Assembly: GCF_001640365.1 (NCBI RefSeq)
Contig: NZ_LWMI01000009.1
Span: forward strand, 1 to 64,000
DNA length: 64,000 bases
From: Candidatus Arsenophonus triatominarum
Lineage (GTDB): Bacteria > Pseudomonadota > Gammaproteobacteria > Enterobacterales > Enterobacteriaceae
Reading direction: 5' to 3'
The position numbers and the translations under genes were made by a program. Below, piece after piece: positions 10,451 through 20,542 of the stretch. Under the pieces are notes generated by a model, which was not told the DNA's origin, did no database searches, and saw only the letters and a program-made list of their open reading frames with translations. The stretch's first letter is position 1. The number at the start of each line of letters is the position of its first letter.

Positions 10451-10800
10451 TCAAAATTAAGTCGCCTAGCTATATCAAACATAAAGTCGGGTTACTTAAC
10501 CTTGCTGAAGAGCTTCATAACGTATCAAAAGCCTGTAAGATTATTGGTGTATCCCGAGATACTTTCTATCACTATCAAGAACTTGTTAACGATGGTGGGA
10601 TCGATGCCTGAATTAATCAAAATCGACGGGTACCTAACGTAAAAAATAGAGTAGATGAACAGATTGAAAGCGCTGTAGTTGAGTATGCGATTGAATACCC
10701 TGCACACGGACAACACCGCGGTAGTAATGAACTAAGAAAAAAAGGAATTTTTGTTTCGGGAAGTGGTGTTCGTTCTATTTGGCTACGTCATCATCTTGAT

Positions 10801-10987
10801 GTATAAGAAATTAATACCCGAAATGGTTACTCATTAACCTGCGCCATGATGAAATCCTTTTTATTTTCTTCTAAATTTTGCCAAAATTATGTTGAAGGTT
10901 GAGATAAGGAACGGAATAGATGGTTAAAAAACGATTAATTATTAATCAATTTTGAACAAAAGGATAGATCTACCCTGTCGTGAGTTT
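10801..10987. other. Unassigned IS-pile spacer
   Basis: 187 bp between the broken end of IS481 copy 2 and an IS91-family fragment. No ORF, repeat or RNA signature was recognised. The right part may be the 3' untranslated end of the IS91-family element. Confidence 0.3.
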
Positions 10988-11621
10988 TTATCGCCACCGC
11001 AAACAAGCCAGATCATGGTGACGTGCCATAAGTTCTTTACGATTCAATCCAAAATTCATTCCTGCGAAAAGTAATTTTTTCCCACATAAGAGACAAGCAA
11101 GTGGATCGACTTTAAAGACGTGTTGATACATGTTTCGTCGGGTGACTTTTTTAGCGGGTTTTTTATCTTGCTGGGCTAAAGGATAAACAACCTCCGTTAA
11201 CATTTTTCGCATCCGTGCTGATGGACTTAAAAAGCCGTAATAGCGGATCATGTGAAACCATTTTTCTGGCACATGAGACGCAAACCGTGTAATAAATTCA
11301 TCGGATGTCATGACCAGGTCTTCCTGTTTTTTCGTGCGGTGGCTCTTATAGCGTAACGTGTGTTATCTTCGCCGGAATAATATTTTAAGCGACTGAGCGA
11401 GACAGGGGGTTTCTTTAGATAAAATCCGAGATAAAGAGTGACATGGGTAATATTGGAAAGAATATCAGAAAGATTAATATTCCACCCGCGCTTGTCGTGA
11501 GTGTTAATTAATTGATTTCATGATGCTTTACTTCTTCCTTCAGCTTTAAGCTCATCGGGAATGGTGAGCGTGTAATAATGTTTTCTCAATAATGCCGTTA
11601 TCCGATATCGCCACATTGTCA
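10988..11621 (-). pseudogene. IS91-family transposase remnant
   Basis: The minus strand reads the C-terminal half of an IS91-type (HUH, rolling-circle) transposase: MTSDEFITRFASHVPEKWF, MIRYYGFLSPSAR, then a cysteine pair CLLCGKK. Frame-shifted upstream pieces contain YYTLTIPDELKAEG and SRLKYYSGEDN. The N-terminal catalytic part is missing and the piece is cut by IS630 copy 4. In-frame continuity exists only for 10988-11311 plus a little upstream. Confidence 0.82.
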
Positions 11622-11623
11622 TA

Positions 11624-12504
11624 TAGCTAGGCGACTTAATTTTGATTACAAGGTGTGTTATGAGTTATACAATTGATTTTCGACGTAAAGTAATATCTAT
11701 AAGGAAAGCCGAAGGTTTAACAATTCGAGAAACTGCGAAACAATTCCGTATTGGAAAAGCGTCTTTAGTACGTTGGCTTAAACGACCAGAGCCAAAAAAT
11801 TCAACGCCACGTAAGAGGAAGCTCGATAAAAATGCTTTAGCAAAAGATGTGGAACAGTATCCAGATGCTTACCAAAAGGAACGGGCAGAGCGATTCGGTG
11901 TTTGTAAAAAGACTATTTGGCAATCCCTTAAAAAGCTGGGATTAACCTATAAAAAAAACTCTATTCCATCCAAAAACCAACGAAAGCGACAGGCTGGCAC
12001 ATCAGCAAAAAAGACAACAGTATGAAAAAAAAGATAAATCTGTTGTTTTTATTGATGAAAGTGGTTTTTCACATGACACTCCACGAACTCACGGCTATTC
12101 CCCAAAAGGTCACCGTTGTTTTGGCCTGAAAAACTGGGGTGCTAAGGGAAGAACAAATGTTATTGGCGCTTTATTGGGAACAACCCTTTTTGCTATCGGA
12201 TTATTTGATTGCAATATTAATCGTGATGTTTTTTATGTTTGGATCACAAAAATATTGCTCCCAGAACTTCCTGAAAATTCTGTTATTTTTATGGACAACG
12301 CTAGCTTTCACAAAGGTAAGAATATTGAACAGGCAATTATAAACGCAGGACACCAGATAGAATATTTGCCTGTGTATTCACCAGATTTAAATCCTATAGA
12401 ACATAAATGGTCTCAAGCTAAACGTAAAAAGATGGAAACAGGATGCACTATCGATGACCTGTTTTTAATACATATGCTGTAATCAAAATTAAGTCGCCTA
12501 GCTA
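11624..12504 (+). mobile_element. IS630-family element, copy 4 (881 bp)
   Basis: Full-length copy with standard ends and TA at 11622-11623 and 12505-12506. Its left flank is the IS91-family remnant and its right flank is the interior of another IS630 copy (copy 5). The two sides are not one target, so a deletion or recombination followed insertion. The junction tract is 8 A's. One ORF1 difference is Ile for Val (KVISIRK). Confidence 0.93.
11642..12482 (+). pseudogene. IS630-family transposase, two-frame (copy 4)
   Basis: ORF1 (11642-12025) is intact and ORF2 is open to its TAA at 12480-12482, with DESGF, MDNASFHK and NPIEHKW all present. The 8-A junction puts them in frames that neither -1 frameshifting nor the ATGA overlap would join. 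Confidence 0.82.
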
Positions 12505-12506
12505 TA

Positions 12507-12787
12507 CAAACACCGAATCGCTCTGCCCGTTCCTTTTGGTAAGCATCTGGATACTGTTCCACATCTTTTGCTAAAGCATTTTTATCGAGCTTCCTCTTAC
12601 GTGGCGTTGAATTTTTTGGCTCTGGTCGTTTAAGCCAACGTACTAAAGACGCTTTTCCAATACGGAATTGTTTCGCAGTTTCTCGAATTGTTAAACCTTC
12701 GGCTTTCCTTACAGATATTACTTTACGTCGAAAATCAATTGTATAACTCATAACACACCTTGTAATCAAAATTAAGTCGCCTAGCTA
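12507..12787 (-). mobile_element. IS630-family element, copy 5 (5' third only)
   Basis: Contains the left end and most of ORF1 (start codon 12754-12756) up to AERFGVC, where copy 4 is inserted at a TA. The remaining two thirds are absent. Its outer end (12787) is followed by TA and then a scrap of IS481, matching the GTATACTGACGG site of IS481 copy 1, so it had inserted in an IS481 transposase gene. Confidence 0.88.
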
Positions 12788-12789
12788 TA

Positions 12790-12816
12790 CTGACGGACAG
12801 AGGCAGTGAGTATTGT
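12790..12816 (+). pseudogene. IS481-family transposase scrap
   Basis: 27 bp identical to the ILTDRGSEYC region of copy 1 (around 4107-4133), trapped between IS630 copy 5 and the IS701-like palindrome. It encodes the second catalytic Asp motif only. Confidence 0.7.
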
Positions 12817-12886
12817 GCACGAGTTTCGCAATCTCCAAAAAAGAAGTATAAATTTAAAAACAAGAAAAAATTAGGGTGTTCATATT

Positions 12887-13369
12887 TTGTCCGGTTATCC
12901 ATGCATTAAAAATATCTATAAAACATTCTTACAAGTAAGCAGTGTAAGATACTCTGGTTTGGCGTTATCAGAAGTAAGCCCATCGCCTTTATCTCATGAC
13001 ACTGTTAGTCGATGGCTAAAAAGTAGATGTTTTCGACCTAAAGACCTATGGCGATTAGTTCAACCTTCTATAGACAAAAAAAGCCCTTGCGTACTAATTG
13101 CCGATGATACATTGATTGCCAAAACACGTAGTAAAAAAATAGAGATGGTTCATTATCAATATTTAGGTAACGAACATGATGCTATTGCTGGCATAGGTTT
13201 AGTTAATTTACTTTGGCATAATCTAACAACTGTTGGATCAATTCCTATTGATTATCTTATTTATGATAAAGATTCTGATGGAAAAACAAAAAACACGCAC
13301 TTTTCCGAAATGCTCGCTCTTGTTAACACGAGTTTCGCACAGGCATATAAAATTCCAGAAATGGCTTAA
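12887..13369 (+). pseudogene. IS701-like transposase N-terminal half, left arm
   Basis: Starts at TTG (ttgtccggttatcc, 12887) and reads SGYPCIKNIYKTF, LSHDTVSRWLKSRCF and VLIADDTLIAKTRSKK (first catalytic Asp region), then LIYDKDSDGKTKNTHFSEML, before running into the MITE at 13326. In the longer copy at 31495 the sequence continues ALAKKRGIIPEAVVMDAWY. The protein ends in MITE-encoded residues and lacks the rest of the catalytic core. Confidence 0.82.
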
Positions 13370-13519
13370 AAGCAATAGTTAATTTGCAAGTTACTAAAAC
13401 ATATAAATTTGTTTAAATTACAATAAGTTGCTTTTAATTTATGAAATTTTGTCTATTTATATATTATGCTGAATTAAACTTAAAAATAGAGCGTTTTTTT
13501 ATTGGTGCGAAACTCGTGT
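13326..13519. mobile_element. MITE copy c (194 bp), centre of the palindrome
   Basis: Has the canonical ends ACACGAGTTTCGCAC and GTGCGAAACTCGTGT. It is flanked on both sides by GTTA/TAAC so that the whole junction is symmetric. It is the same orientation type as copies b, d and g. Confidence 0.9.
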
Positions 13520-13958
13520 TAACAAGAGCGAGCATTTCGGAAAAGTGCGTGTTTTTTGTTTTTCCATCAGAATCTTTATCATAAATAAGATAATCAATAG
13601 GAATTGATCCAACAGTTGTTAGATTATGCCAAAGTAAATTAACTAAACCTATGCCAGCAATAGCATCATGTTCGTTACCTAAATATTGATAATGAACCAT
13701 CTCTATTTTTTTACTACGTGTTTTGGCAATCAATGTATCATCGGCAATTAGTACGCAAGGGCTTTTTTTGTCTATAGAAGGTTGAACTAATCGCCATAGG
13801 TCTTTAGGTCGAAAACATCTACTTTTTAGCCATCGACTAACAGTGTCATGAGATAAAGGCGATGGGCTTACTTCTGATAACGCCAAACCAGAGTATCTTA
13901 CACTGCTTACTTGTAAGAATGTTTTATAGATATTTTTAATGCATGGATAACCGGACAA
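13464..13958 (-). pseudogene. IS701-like transposase N-terminal half, right arm
   Basis: Encodes the same first ~150 residues as the left arm, with no amino-acid difference visible, on the opposite strand. It ends in different MITE-derived residues (APIKKRSIF). Identity between the arms suggests a recent duplication or inversion event rather than two old insertions. Confidence 0.82.
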
Positions 13959-14089
13959 AATATGAACACCCTAATTTTTTCTTGTTTTTAAATTTATACT
14001 TCTTTTTTGGAGATTGCGAAACTCGTGTTGAATTGTCTGAATCGGAGTTGATGAAACAAAACAACCAGTGTCATCATTTCAGCCAATAA

Positions 14090-15126
14090 GCGTGTTGCTT
14101 AATAGTGAAATAAGGGTATTTCGGTGATTGAAGTAAATTTTAGGCTGTTCTGAGATGGAAATTCCAAAGACCGGCACTAAGGAGTAAAAAGGTATCATCA
14201 ATAAAGGGTCTACGATTCCGTAAAATTTGGGTCATACAACCGAGGCGCTTGATACCCGCGATGGCGTGTTCAACCGTAATACGGATGCCCGAGATTATTT
14301 TATTTTCTTGTTTTTGTTCAGGCGATAAAGGTCTTTTTCGAGTTCCTTTTTTTGGGATTTGTGTATTAGGATGCTGTTTATCTATACCTTGAAAACCGGT
14401 ATCGGCCCAGATGGTTACCTCAGGGGGAATATGGCGAATTATATCGACTTTATCGAGTAAGCGTTTATCGTGACGGCGCCCATTTTTGATCATGGGGATA
14501 AATCCAATTTTCCTCGTTTCGTCAGTCATAATAAGCCCTTTTCGAGTGGTCTGTCTTTTCTTTCCCGAATACATTTTTTTTCGCCGACGCAGATTCTTAG
14601 GCTTTTGGACAGGTCGCTCTGTCCCATCAATAAAGACGTCTTTAACTCCAGGAAAGGCGCGAAAAAATTCCTCAGCAGAGCGAATTTGACGAGCGGGCAA
14701 AACACATTCTCGCCCCAAGGTCATCTCTAAAACCGGCAATAATATTTTTACCCAGCGACATACCCGTGTTCTATCTAAACCAAAAAGAAGTCCTTGCAAA
14801 TCATAGGTCGGATAACATTTTAAATACAATAAAATAAAAAGCAGTTTATCTAATGGGGTTGGGATAAATCCTTTCTGCCCTGCACCCATCTGCCGCTCGT
14901 GATCTTTTCGATTCTTTTTCCGATAAATCAAATAACAAGCTGAAAATTCAGCGGCTAAATTTTTCAATTCTTCGACTGATAATCCAATGATTGCTTTACA
15001 TAAACGATTATCTCGTAACAACCGCTCTTTGTTGATCATTTCAAACCGTTATTTTCTAAGTTAAACCTCTTTTTACTTGTCTATAGCGTGACAAAAAATG
15101 CAAGTCTCTATTCAGCAACTATTTTA
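14090..15126 (-). mobile_element. IS5-family (ISL2-like) element, copy A
   Basis: About 1,037 bp around an intact transposase. The ends are weak inverted repeats sharing GTTGCT.AATAG (right outer end ...TAGTTGCTGAATAGAG, left outer end GTGTTGCTTAATAGTG). It is inserted next to an IS982-family remnant at 15127. Exact edges and target duplication are not certain. Confidence 0.75.
14140..15039 (-). CDS. IS5-family transposase (DDE_Tnp_4 type)
   Basis: 299 aa. The N-terminal helix-turn-helix region includes FIPTPLDKLLFILLYLKCYPTYDL and GLDRTRVCRWV. The catalytic domain has DVFIDGTERPVQ (first Asp), IWADTGFQG (second Asp) and ITVEHAIAGIKR (Glu). It starts with ATG (MINKERLLRDN) just inside the element end. 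Full length with all three acidic residues, so this copy could be active. Its twin at 23834 differs by one codon (GIDKQ against GIDNKQ) and in its start codon. Confidence 0.92.
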   Translation of the reverse strand: MINKERLLRDNRLCKAIIGLSVEELKNLAAEFSACYLIYRKKNRKDHERQMGAGQKGFIPTPLDKLLFILLYLKCYPTYDLQGLLFGLDRTRVCRWVKILLPVLEMTLGRECVLPARQIRSAEEFFRAFPGVKDVFIDGTERPVQKPKNLRRRKKMYSGKKRQTTRKGLIMTDETRKIGFIPMIKNGRRHDKRLLDKVDIIRHIPPEVTIWADTGFQGIDKQHPNTQIPKKGTRKRPLSPEQKQENKIISGIRITVEHAIAGIKRLGCMTQILRNRRPFIDDTFLLLSAGLWNFHLRTA

Positions 15127-15455
<329 letters not shown>

Positions 15456-15596
15456 TAAACGAGGTGTCTTATTAGCCATGGACGATAAAGTTATTAGTGG
15501 TCGTAATGTGGTTAAAATGAATACCAACTTTGTTGAAGCATTTGAAGCTGTTAATGCTGGCGCTGAAGGTTTTATCTACAATGGCAAAGTGCACTA

Positions 15597-16477
15597 TAGC
15601 TAGGCGACTTAATTTTGATTACAAGGTGTGTTATGAGTTATACAATTGATTTTCGACGTAAAGTAATATCTGTAAGGAAAGCCGAAGGTTTAACAATTCG
15701 AGAAACTGCGAAACAATTCCGTATTGGAAAAGCGTCTTTAGTACGTTGGCTTAAACGACCAGAGCCAAAAAATTCAACGCCACGTAAGAGGAAGCTCGAT
15801 AAAAATGCTTTAGCAAAAGATGTGGAACAGTATCCAGATGCTTACCAAAAGGAACGGGCAGAGCGATTCGGTGTTTGTAAAAAGACTATTTGGCAATCCC
15901 TTAAAAAGCTGGGATTAACCTATAAAAAAAACTCTATTCCATCCAAAAACCAACGAAAGCGACAGGCTGGCACATCAGCAAAAAAGACAACAGTATGAAA
16001 AAAAAGATAAATCTGTTGTTTTTATTGATGAAAGTGGTTTTTCACATGACACTCCACGAACTCACGGCTATTCCCCAAAAGGTCACCGTTGTTTTGGCCT
16101 GAAAAACTGGGGTGCTAAGGGAAGAACAAATGTTATTGGCGCTTTATTGGGAACAACCCTTTTTGCTATCGGATTATTTGATTGCAATATTAACCGTGAT
16201 GTTTTTTATGTTTGGATCACAAAAATATTGCTCCCAGAACTTCCTGAAAATTCTGTTATTTTTATGGACAACGCTAGCTTTCACAAAGGTAAGAATATTG
16301 AACAGGCAATTATAAACGCAGGACACCAGATAGAATATTTGCCTGTGTATTCACCAGATTTAAATCCTATAGAACATAAATGGTCTCAAGCTAAACGTAA
16401 AAAGATGGAAACAGGATGCACTATCGATGACCTGTTTTTAATACATATGCTGTAATCAAAATTAAGTCGCCTAGCTA
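15597..16477 (+). mobile_element. IS630-family element, copy 6 (881 bp) in ansB
   Basis: TA duplications at 15595-15596 and 16478-16479. Removing the element and one TA restores an open ansB frame (GKVHYLNAAQ), so this was a clean insertion into coding sequence. The junction tract is 8 A's. Confidence 0.94.
15615..16455 (+). pseudogene. IS630-family transposase, two-frame (copy 6)
   Basis: ORF1 (15615-15998) and the DDE ORF2 (to 16455) are both open and near-identical to the other copies. The A8 junction disconnects them. Confidence 0.82.
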
Positions 16478-17019
16478 TATTTAAACGCGGCTCAACCCAG
16501 AGCACAGAACGCAATTTTTGATATTAGTCAGTTAGATAAATTACCTAAAGTTGGCATTGTTTATAATTATTCAAATGCATCGGTACTGCCAGCCAAGTCA
16601 TTTATCTATCATGGTTATCAAGGCATTGTTAGTGCTGGAGTGGGTAACGGCAATATGTATAACAAAATTTTTAATAATGTATTGGCCAATGCAGTAAAAC
16701 AAGGCATAGGGGTTGTTCGCGCTAGTCGTGTACCAACAGGCTTTACAACTCGCGATGCAGAAGTGGATGATAGTAAATATGGATTTGTTGCTGCAGAACG
16801 TTTGAATCGGCAGAAGGCTCGGGTTTTACTACAGTTAGCCTTGACTCAAATCCATGACCCAATAAAAATTCAAGCGATGTTTGATAAGTATTAATTGGTT
16901 ATCAGAAAAATGCTGTTTGCCGGCCAGTTGTTTTATTTACAGCTGTTCAGTGGTAATGTTAAAACCTAACCAGAGATTAAATAATAGTAAAAGCTTAATT
17001 AGGTCAATAAGGGTGGGTG

Positions 17020-18108
17020 ATGAGTCAGGTATATAATTTTAGCGCTGGTCCGGCCATGTTACCGGTAGAAGTTTTATATCGTGCACAACAAGAACTTTGT
17101 AATTGGAACGGTATGGGTGTTTCGGTGATGGAAATAAGCCATCGCAGTGAGGCATTTATGGAGATAGTTAAAGAAGCTGAACAAAATCTACGTCAATTAC
17201 TCAAAATACCCGATAATTATAAAATCCTTTTTTGTCACGGTGGTGCCAGAGGTCAATTTGCCGCCTTGCCATTAAATTTATTTCAGCCTGATGAAACAGT
17301 TGACTATATTGTTGGTGGCTATTGGGCAAAGTCTGCTGCGCAAGAGGCAGCAAAATATTGTGCTGTCAATGAGATTGATATTCGGCTGGAAGAATCAGCT
17401 TATTTAAGCCTGCAACCGATGGATAAATGGTTATTAACGACCAGTGCCAAATACCTTCATTATTGCCCAAATGAAACGATTGATGGTATAGCTATCCACA
17501 CACTACCTGATTTTTCGGCCGATAAAATCGTTATTGCTGATTACTCCTCAGCTATCTTATCACGGCCACTTGATGTCAGCCGTTTTGGTGTTATTTATGC
17601 TGGTGCGCAAAAAAATATTGGGCCAGCAGGCATCACATTGGTTATCATTCGGGAAGATTTGTTAGGTCGAGCGAGAAAGGCAACCCCTTCTATCCTTGAT
17701 TACACGATATTGGCTAAAAATGACTCAATGTACAATACGCCACCAACTTTTGCCTGGTATCTATCGGGTATGGTGTTTAAATGGTTAAAACAGCAGGGTG
17801 GCTTACAAGAAATAGAAAGACGCAATCAAGAAAAAGCCTGCTTACTGTATGATGTTATTGATAATAGCCAGTTTTATATTAATCGAATCGATCCCGTTAA
17901 TCGTTCGGTCATGAATATTCCATTCCAAATGGTAAAACCTAACTTAGATGATGAATTTATCAAAGCGGCAGAGCGGCAAGAGCTACTTTTCCTGAAAGGG
18001 CATAAAGCGGCAGGTGGCATGCGTGCTTCAATTTATAATGCTATGCCCCTGGCTGGTGTACAGAAGCTAGTTGATTTTATGATTGATTTTGAACATCAGA
18101 ATAAATAA
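17020..18108 (+). CDS. serC: Phosphoserine aminotransferase
   Basis: A 362-aa PLP enzyme that converts 3-phosphohydroxypyruvate to phosphoserine (serine synthesis) and acts in pyridoxal phosphate synthesis. Conserved [11 protein letters not shown] start, [30 protein letters not shown], and the PLP-lysine motif [12 protein letters not shown] (Lys near residue 197), ending [17 protein letters not shown] prefer ATG 17020 over the in-frame GTG at 17017 because it matches the family start. aroA follows after about 110 bp, as in most enterobacteria. All key residues are present. Confidence 0.96.
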   Translation: MSQVYNFSAGPAMLPVEVLYRAQQELCNWNGMGVSVMEISHRSEAFMEIVKEAEQNLRQLLKIPDNYKILFCHGGARGQFAALPLNLFQPDETVDYIVGGYWAKSAAQEAAKYCAVNEIDIRLEESAYLSLQPMDKWLLTTSAKYLHYCPNETIDGIAIHTLPDFSADKIVIADYSSAILSRPLDVSRFGVIYAGAQKNIGPAGITLVIIREDLLGRARKATPSILDYTILAKNDSMYNTPPTFAWYLSGMVFKWLKQQGGLQEIERRNQEKACLLYDVIDNSQFYINRIDPVNRSVMNIPFQMVKPNLDDEFIKAAERQELLFLKGHKAAGGMRASIYNAMPLAGVQKLVDFMIDFEHQNK

Positions 18109-18221
18109 ATTAGATAATCCTTTGTGGTTAGATTGGTAGTGATATCGTCTAACCATATCAAATGAATATAAATGTGATTTAAATAATTTATCCAACTTCG
18201 TTATTGGAGAGTCTACTATTA

Positions 18222-19505
18222 ATGCAAGCCCTGACAATACAACCCATTTCTTACGTTGAAGGTATTATCAATCTTCCTGGCTCGAAAAGTATTTCTAACA
18301 GGGTACTATTGTTAGCTGCATTAGCGCAAGGCCAAACCGTATTAACCAATCTTCTTGTTAGTGATGATATTCGTCATATGCTTAATGCTTTGACGGCATT
18401 AGGTATCGAATATCAATTATCCCAGGATCTTACCACGTGTATTGTAAAAGGTGGTGGGCATTATTTTAGTCATAAAAAAGGTTTAAAAATTTTTCTCGGT
18501 AATACCGGCACGGCTATGCGCCCATTAACTGCGGTTTTAGCATTGGCGGACAATGATATTGTCTTAACCGGCGAGCCCAGAATGAAAGAGCGACCTATCG
18601 GCCATCTCATTGATGCGCTACAGCAAGGTGGGGCAAATATTGATTATCTTGAGCAACCTGGTTATCCGCCTATAAGGATAAGAGGTGGCTTTCGCGGTGG
18701 GAATATCACAGTAGATGGACGCGTATCTAGCCAATTTTTAACAGCTCTTTTAATGGCTGCACCTTTAGCGCCCAATGATACGACTATCCAGATAAAAGGA
18801 GAGCTTGTTTCCAAACCCTATATCGACATTACTCTGGCACTGATGCGTGATTTTGGCGTTGAAGTAGACAATCAACACTATTGTCGATTTCATATTAAAG
18901 CCGGACAACACTATATTTCACCAGGCAATTATCTTGTTGAGGGCGATGCCTCTTCTGCCTCTTATTTTTTAGCTGCGGCAGCAGTTAAAGGTGGTACCGT
19001 TAGGGTAACAGGTATTGGTAAAGATAGCTTGCAAGGTGATACACAATTCGCTTCTGTACTAGAAAAAATGGGTGCCAAAATACATTGTGGTAAAGATTAT
19101 ATCGAATGTCAACGAGGTGAGTTAATTGGTATTGATATGGATATGAATGCGATCCCCGATGCGGCGATGACGGTTGCGACTCTGGCGCTCTTTGCTCGTG
19201 GTGAAACGATTATTCGTAATATTCATAACTGGCGGGTAAAAGAAACTGACAGATTAACTGCGATGGCGACTGAATTAACAAAAGTTGGTGCTAAAGTGGA
19301 AGAAGGACGTGATTATATGCGTATTCTACCGCCTAAATTATTACAGCGTGCTGAAATAGCAACTTATAATGATCATCGTATGGCGATGTGCTTTTCACTT
19401 GTCGCGTTGTCAGATACGCCGGTTACCATTTTGGATCCAAATTGTACCGCCAAGACTTTTCCAGACTACTTTAATCAACTAGAAAAATTAAGTTATCGAT
19501 ACTAG
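18222..19505 (+). CDS. aroA: EPSP synthase (3-phosphoshikimate 1-carboxyvinyltransferase)
   Basis: 427 aa, exactly the E. coli length; makes 5-enolpyruvylshikimate-3-phosphate in chorismate (aromatic amino acid) synthesis. Lys-Ser in [11 protein letters not shown] (residues ~20-27), the PEP-binding loop [10 protein letters not shown] (Thr where E. coli has Ala just before Gly96), [10 protein letters not shown], and the catalytic Asp in IPDAAMT and Glu in VKETDRL. The start ATG 18222 follows TTGGAGAG; an upstream in-frame TTG at 18204 overlaps that ribosome site and is unlikely. Intact class I enzyme. Confidence 0.97.
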   Translation: MQALTIQPISYVEGIINLPGSKSISNRVLLLAALAQGQTVLTNLLVSDDIRHMLNALTALGIEYQLSQDLTTCIVKGGGHYFSHKKGLKIFLGNTGTAMRPLTAVLALADNDIVLTGEPRMKERPIGHLIDALQQGGANIDYLEQPGYPPIRIRGGFRGGNITVDGRVSSQFLTALLMAAPLAPNDTTIQIKGELVSKPYIDITLALMRDFGVEVDNQHYCRFHIKAGQHYISPGNYLVEGDASSASYFLAAAAVKGGTVRVTGIGKDSLQGDTQFASVLEKMGAKIHCGKDYIECQRGELIGIDMDMNAIPDAAMTVATLALFARGETIIRNIHNWRVKETDRLTAMATELTKVGAKVEEGRDYMRILPPKLLQRAEIATYNDHRMAMCFSLVALSDTPVTILDPNCTAKTFPDYFNQLEKLSYRY

Positions 19506-19683
19506 CGTATGCCGAAAAATTAGTATAATACTGAACGACGAATATTATGCCTGCAACGCTAAATTTGCTCTAAATATCTCTTTGTTTTCCTTAATAGAAT
19601 GAATTGAGTATAATAGGGTGGTACTTATTAGCCTGATAGAAAGTAGTTGCTAAAATGCAATTCTATCAAAAAGGAGGAGTATA

Positions 19684-20370
19684 ATGGTGGTTTTACCTCC
19701 CGTTATCACAGTTGATGGTCCAAGTGGCGCAGGTAAAGGTACATTATGTCAGGCATTGGCAAATAAACTGGGCTGGCAGTTACTTGATTCTGGCGCCATT
19801 TACCGTGTTCTGGCTTTAGCAGCATTACATCATCATGTTGATATTAAGTCTGAAGAAGCATTAGTTCCATTAGCGGCTAATCTTGATGTCCGTTTTGAAC
19901 CAAGAGAAAACGAATTATCTGTTATGCTTGAGGGGGAGGATGTTAGTAATGCAATTCGTAGCGAAGTTGTTGCTAATACGGCATCTCTTAGCGCAACTTT
20001 TCCTCGCGTTAGAGAAGCATTATTGCGTCGGCAAAGAGCATTTCGCACTAAACCGGGTTTGATTGCTGATGGTCGTGACATGGGAACGGTGGTTTTCCCA
20101 GACGCACCGGTAAAGATTTTTCTTGATGCTACACCTGAAGAGCGTGCTTGTAGACGAATGCAACAGTTGCAGGAAAAGGGCTTTGATGTTAAATTAAGCG
20201 ATCTTTTAACTGATATTAAAGAGCGTGATTATCGTGATTGCAATAGGTTAATTGCGCCATTGGTACCTGCAAAAGATGCGTTGATCCTGGATTCTACAAA
20301 GTTATCTATTGAAGGGGTCATCGAGCAAGTACTTGCTTATGTGAAAAAAAAGCAAATATTATTTATATAA
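19684..20370 (+). CDS. cmk: Cytidylate kinase
   Basis: A 228-aa P-loop kinase phosphorylating CMP and d[12 protein letters not shown] (residues ~12-20) is the ATP loop, followed by [22 protein letters not shown] and [10 protein letters not shown]. The ATG lies 6 bp after a strong AAGGAGG. E. coli has the same cmk-rpsA-ihfB order. Full length (E. coli 227 aa). Confidence 0.96.
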   Translation: MVVLPPVITVDGPSGAGKGTLCQALANKLGWQLLDSGAIYRVLALAALHHHVDIKSEEALVPLAANLDVRFEPRENELSVMLEGEDVSNAIRSEVVANTASLSATFPRVREALLRRQRAFRTKPGLIADGRDMGTVVFPDAPVKIFLDATPEERACRRMQQLQEKGFDVKLSDLLTDIKERDYRDCNRLIAPLVPAKDALILDSTKLSIEGVIEQVLAYVKKKQILFI

Positions 20371-20542
20371 TATGCTCAATATTGACATATAATAAGTTAA
20401 TACACCTATTTGGTGTAGCTTAGTTTGTTTGTGTTCAGTTAAGTAAAGCTTTGTAACAAGGAGTGTTGCGAGGTATGTAAAATAACCCCATTTGGCAGGA
20501 TGTTGAATGGCAGTTAAAATTAAAATTTTTGAAGATCTTACT

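Larger units (their letters stand above)
9591..10472 (+). mobile_element. IS630-family element, copy 3 (882 bp, A9 form)
   Basis: Ends TAGCTAGGCGAC.../...GTCGCCTAGCTA, with TA duplications at 9589-9590 and 10473-10474, inserted in an IS481-family element. It is one base longer than every other full copy because the junction tract has 9 A's. This is the only copy in which ORF2 begins in frame at the ATG overlapping the ORF1 stop, so it is the best candidate for an active source element. Confidence 0.94.
9490..10800 (+). mobile_element. IS481-family element, copy 2 (truncated, split by IS630)
   Basis: Starts with TGTATTAGTCTTAAC like copy 1. It is interrupted after the first transposase codons by IS630 copy 3 (9591-10472), then continues (IKHKVGLLNLAEELHN...) to about 10800, where similarity to copy 1 stops at the WLRHHLD region. 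An internal stop (GATGCCTGA where copy 1 has GACGCTTTA) also disables it. A 27-bp piece of the same family at 12790-12816 may be its far part. Confidence 0.8.
12817..14028. mobile_element. Mirror-image IS701-like/MITE structure (1,212 bp)
   Basis: The left arm (12817-13325, 509 bp) is the 5' half of an IS701-like transposon. The centre (13326-13519, 194 bp) is a MITE. The right arm (13520-14028, 509 bp) is the same 5' half inverted. Both arms break at the same base, and both outer ends are transposon ends (GCACGAGTTTCGC / GCGAAACTCGTGT). The whole could in principle be recognised as one transposable unit. No target duplication is evident at the outer ends. Confidence 0.88.

Noticed and set aside
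12413-12769. 118-aa minus-strand ORF with an IS630 N-terminus and odd C-terminus
   Set aside because: A chimera created where IS630 copy 4 is inserted in copy 5; not a real fused gene.
12817-14028. CRISPR array or phage repeat region
   Set aside because: The repeats are two long inverted arms and a MITE, not short regularly spaced direct repeats.
14470-14730. Plus-strand ORF over the IS5 transposase
   Set aside because: Antisense shadow; repeats at the second IS5 copy only because the DNA is the same.
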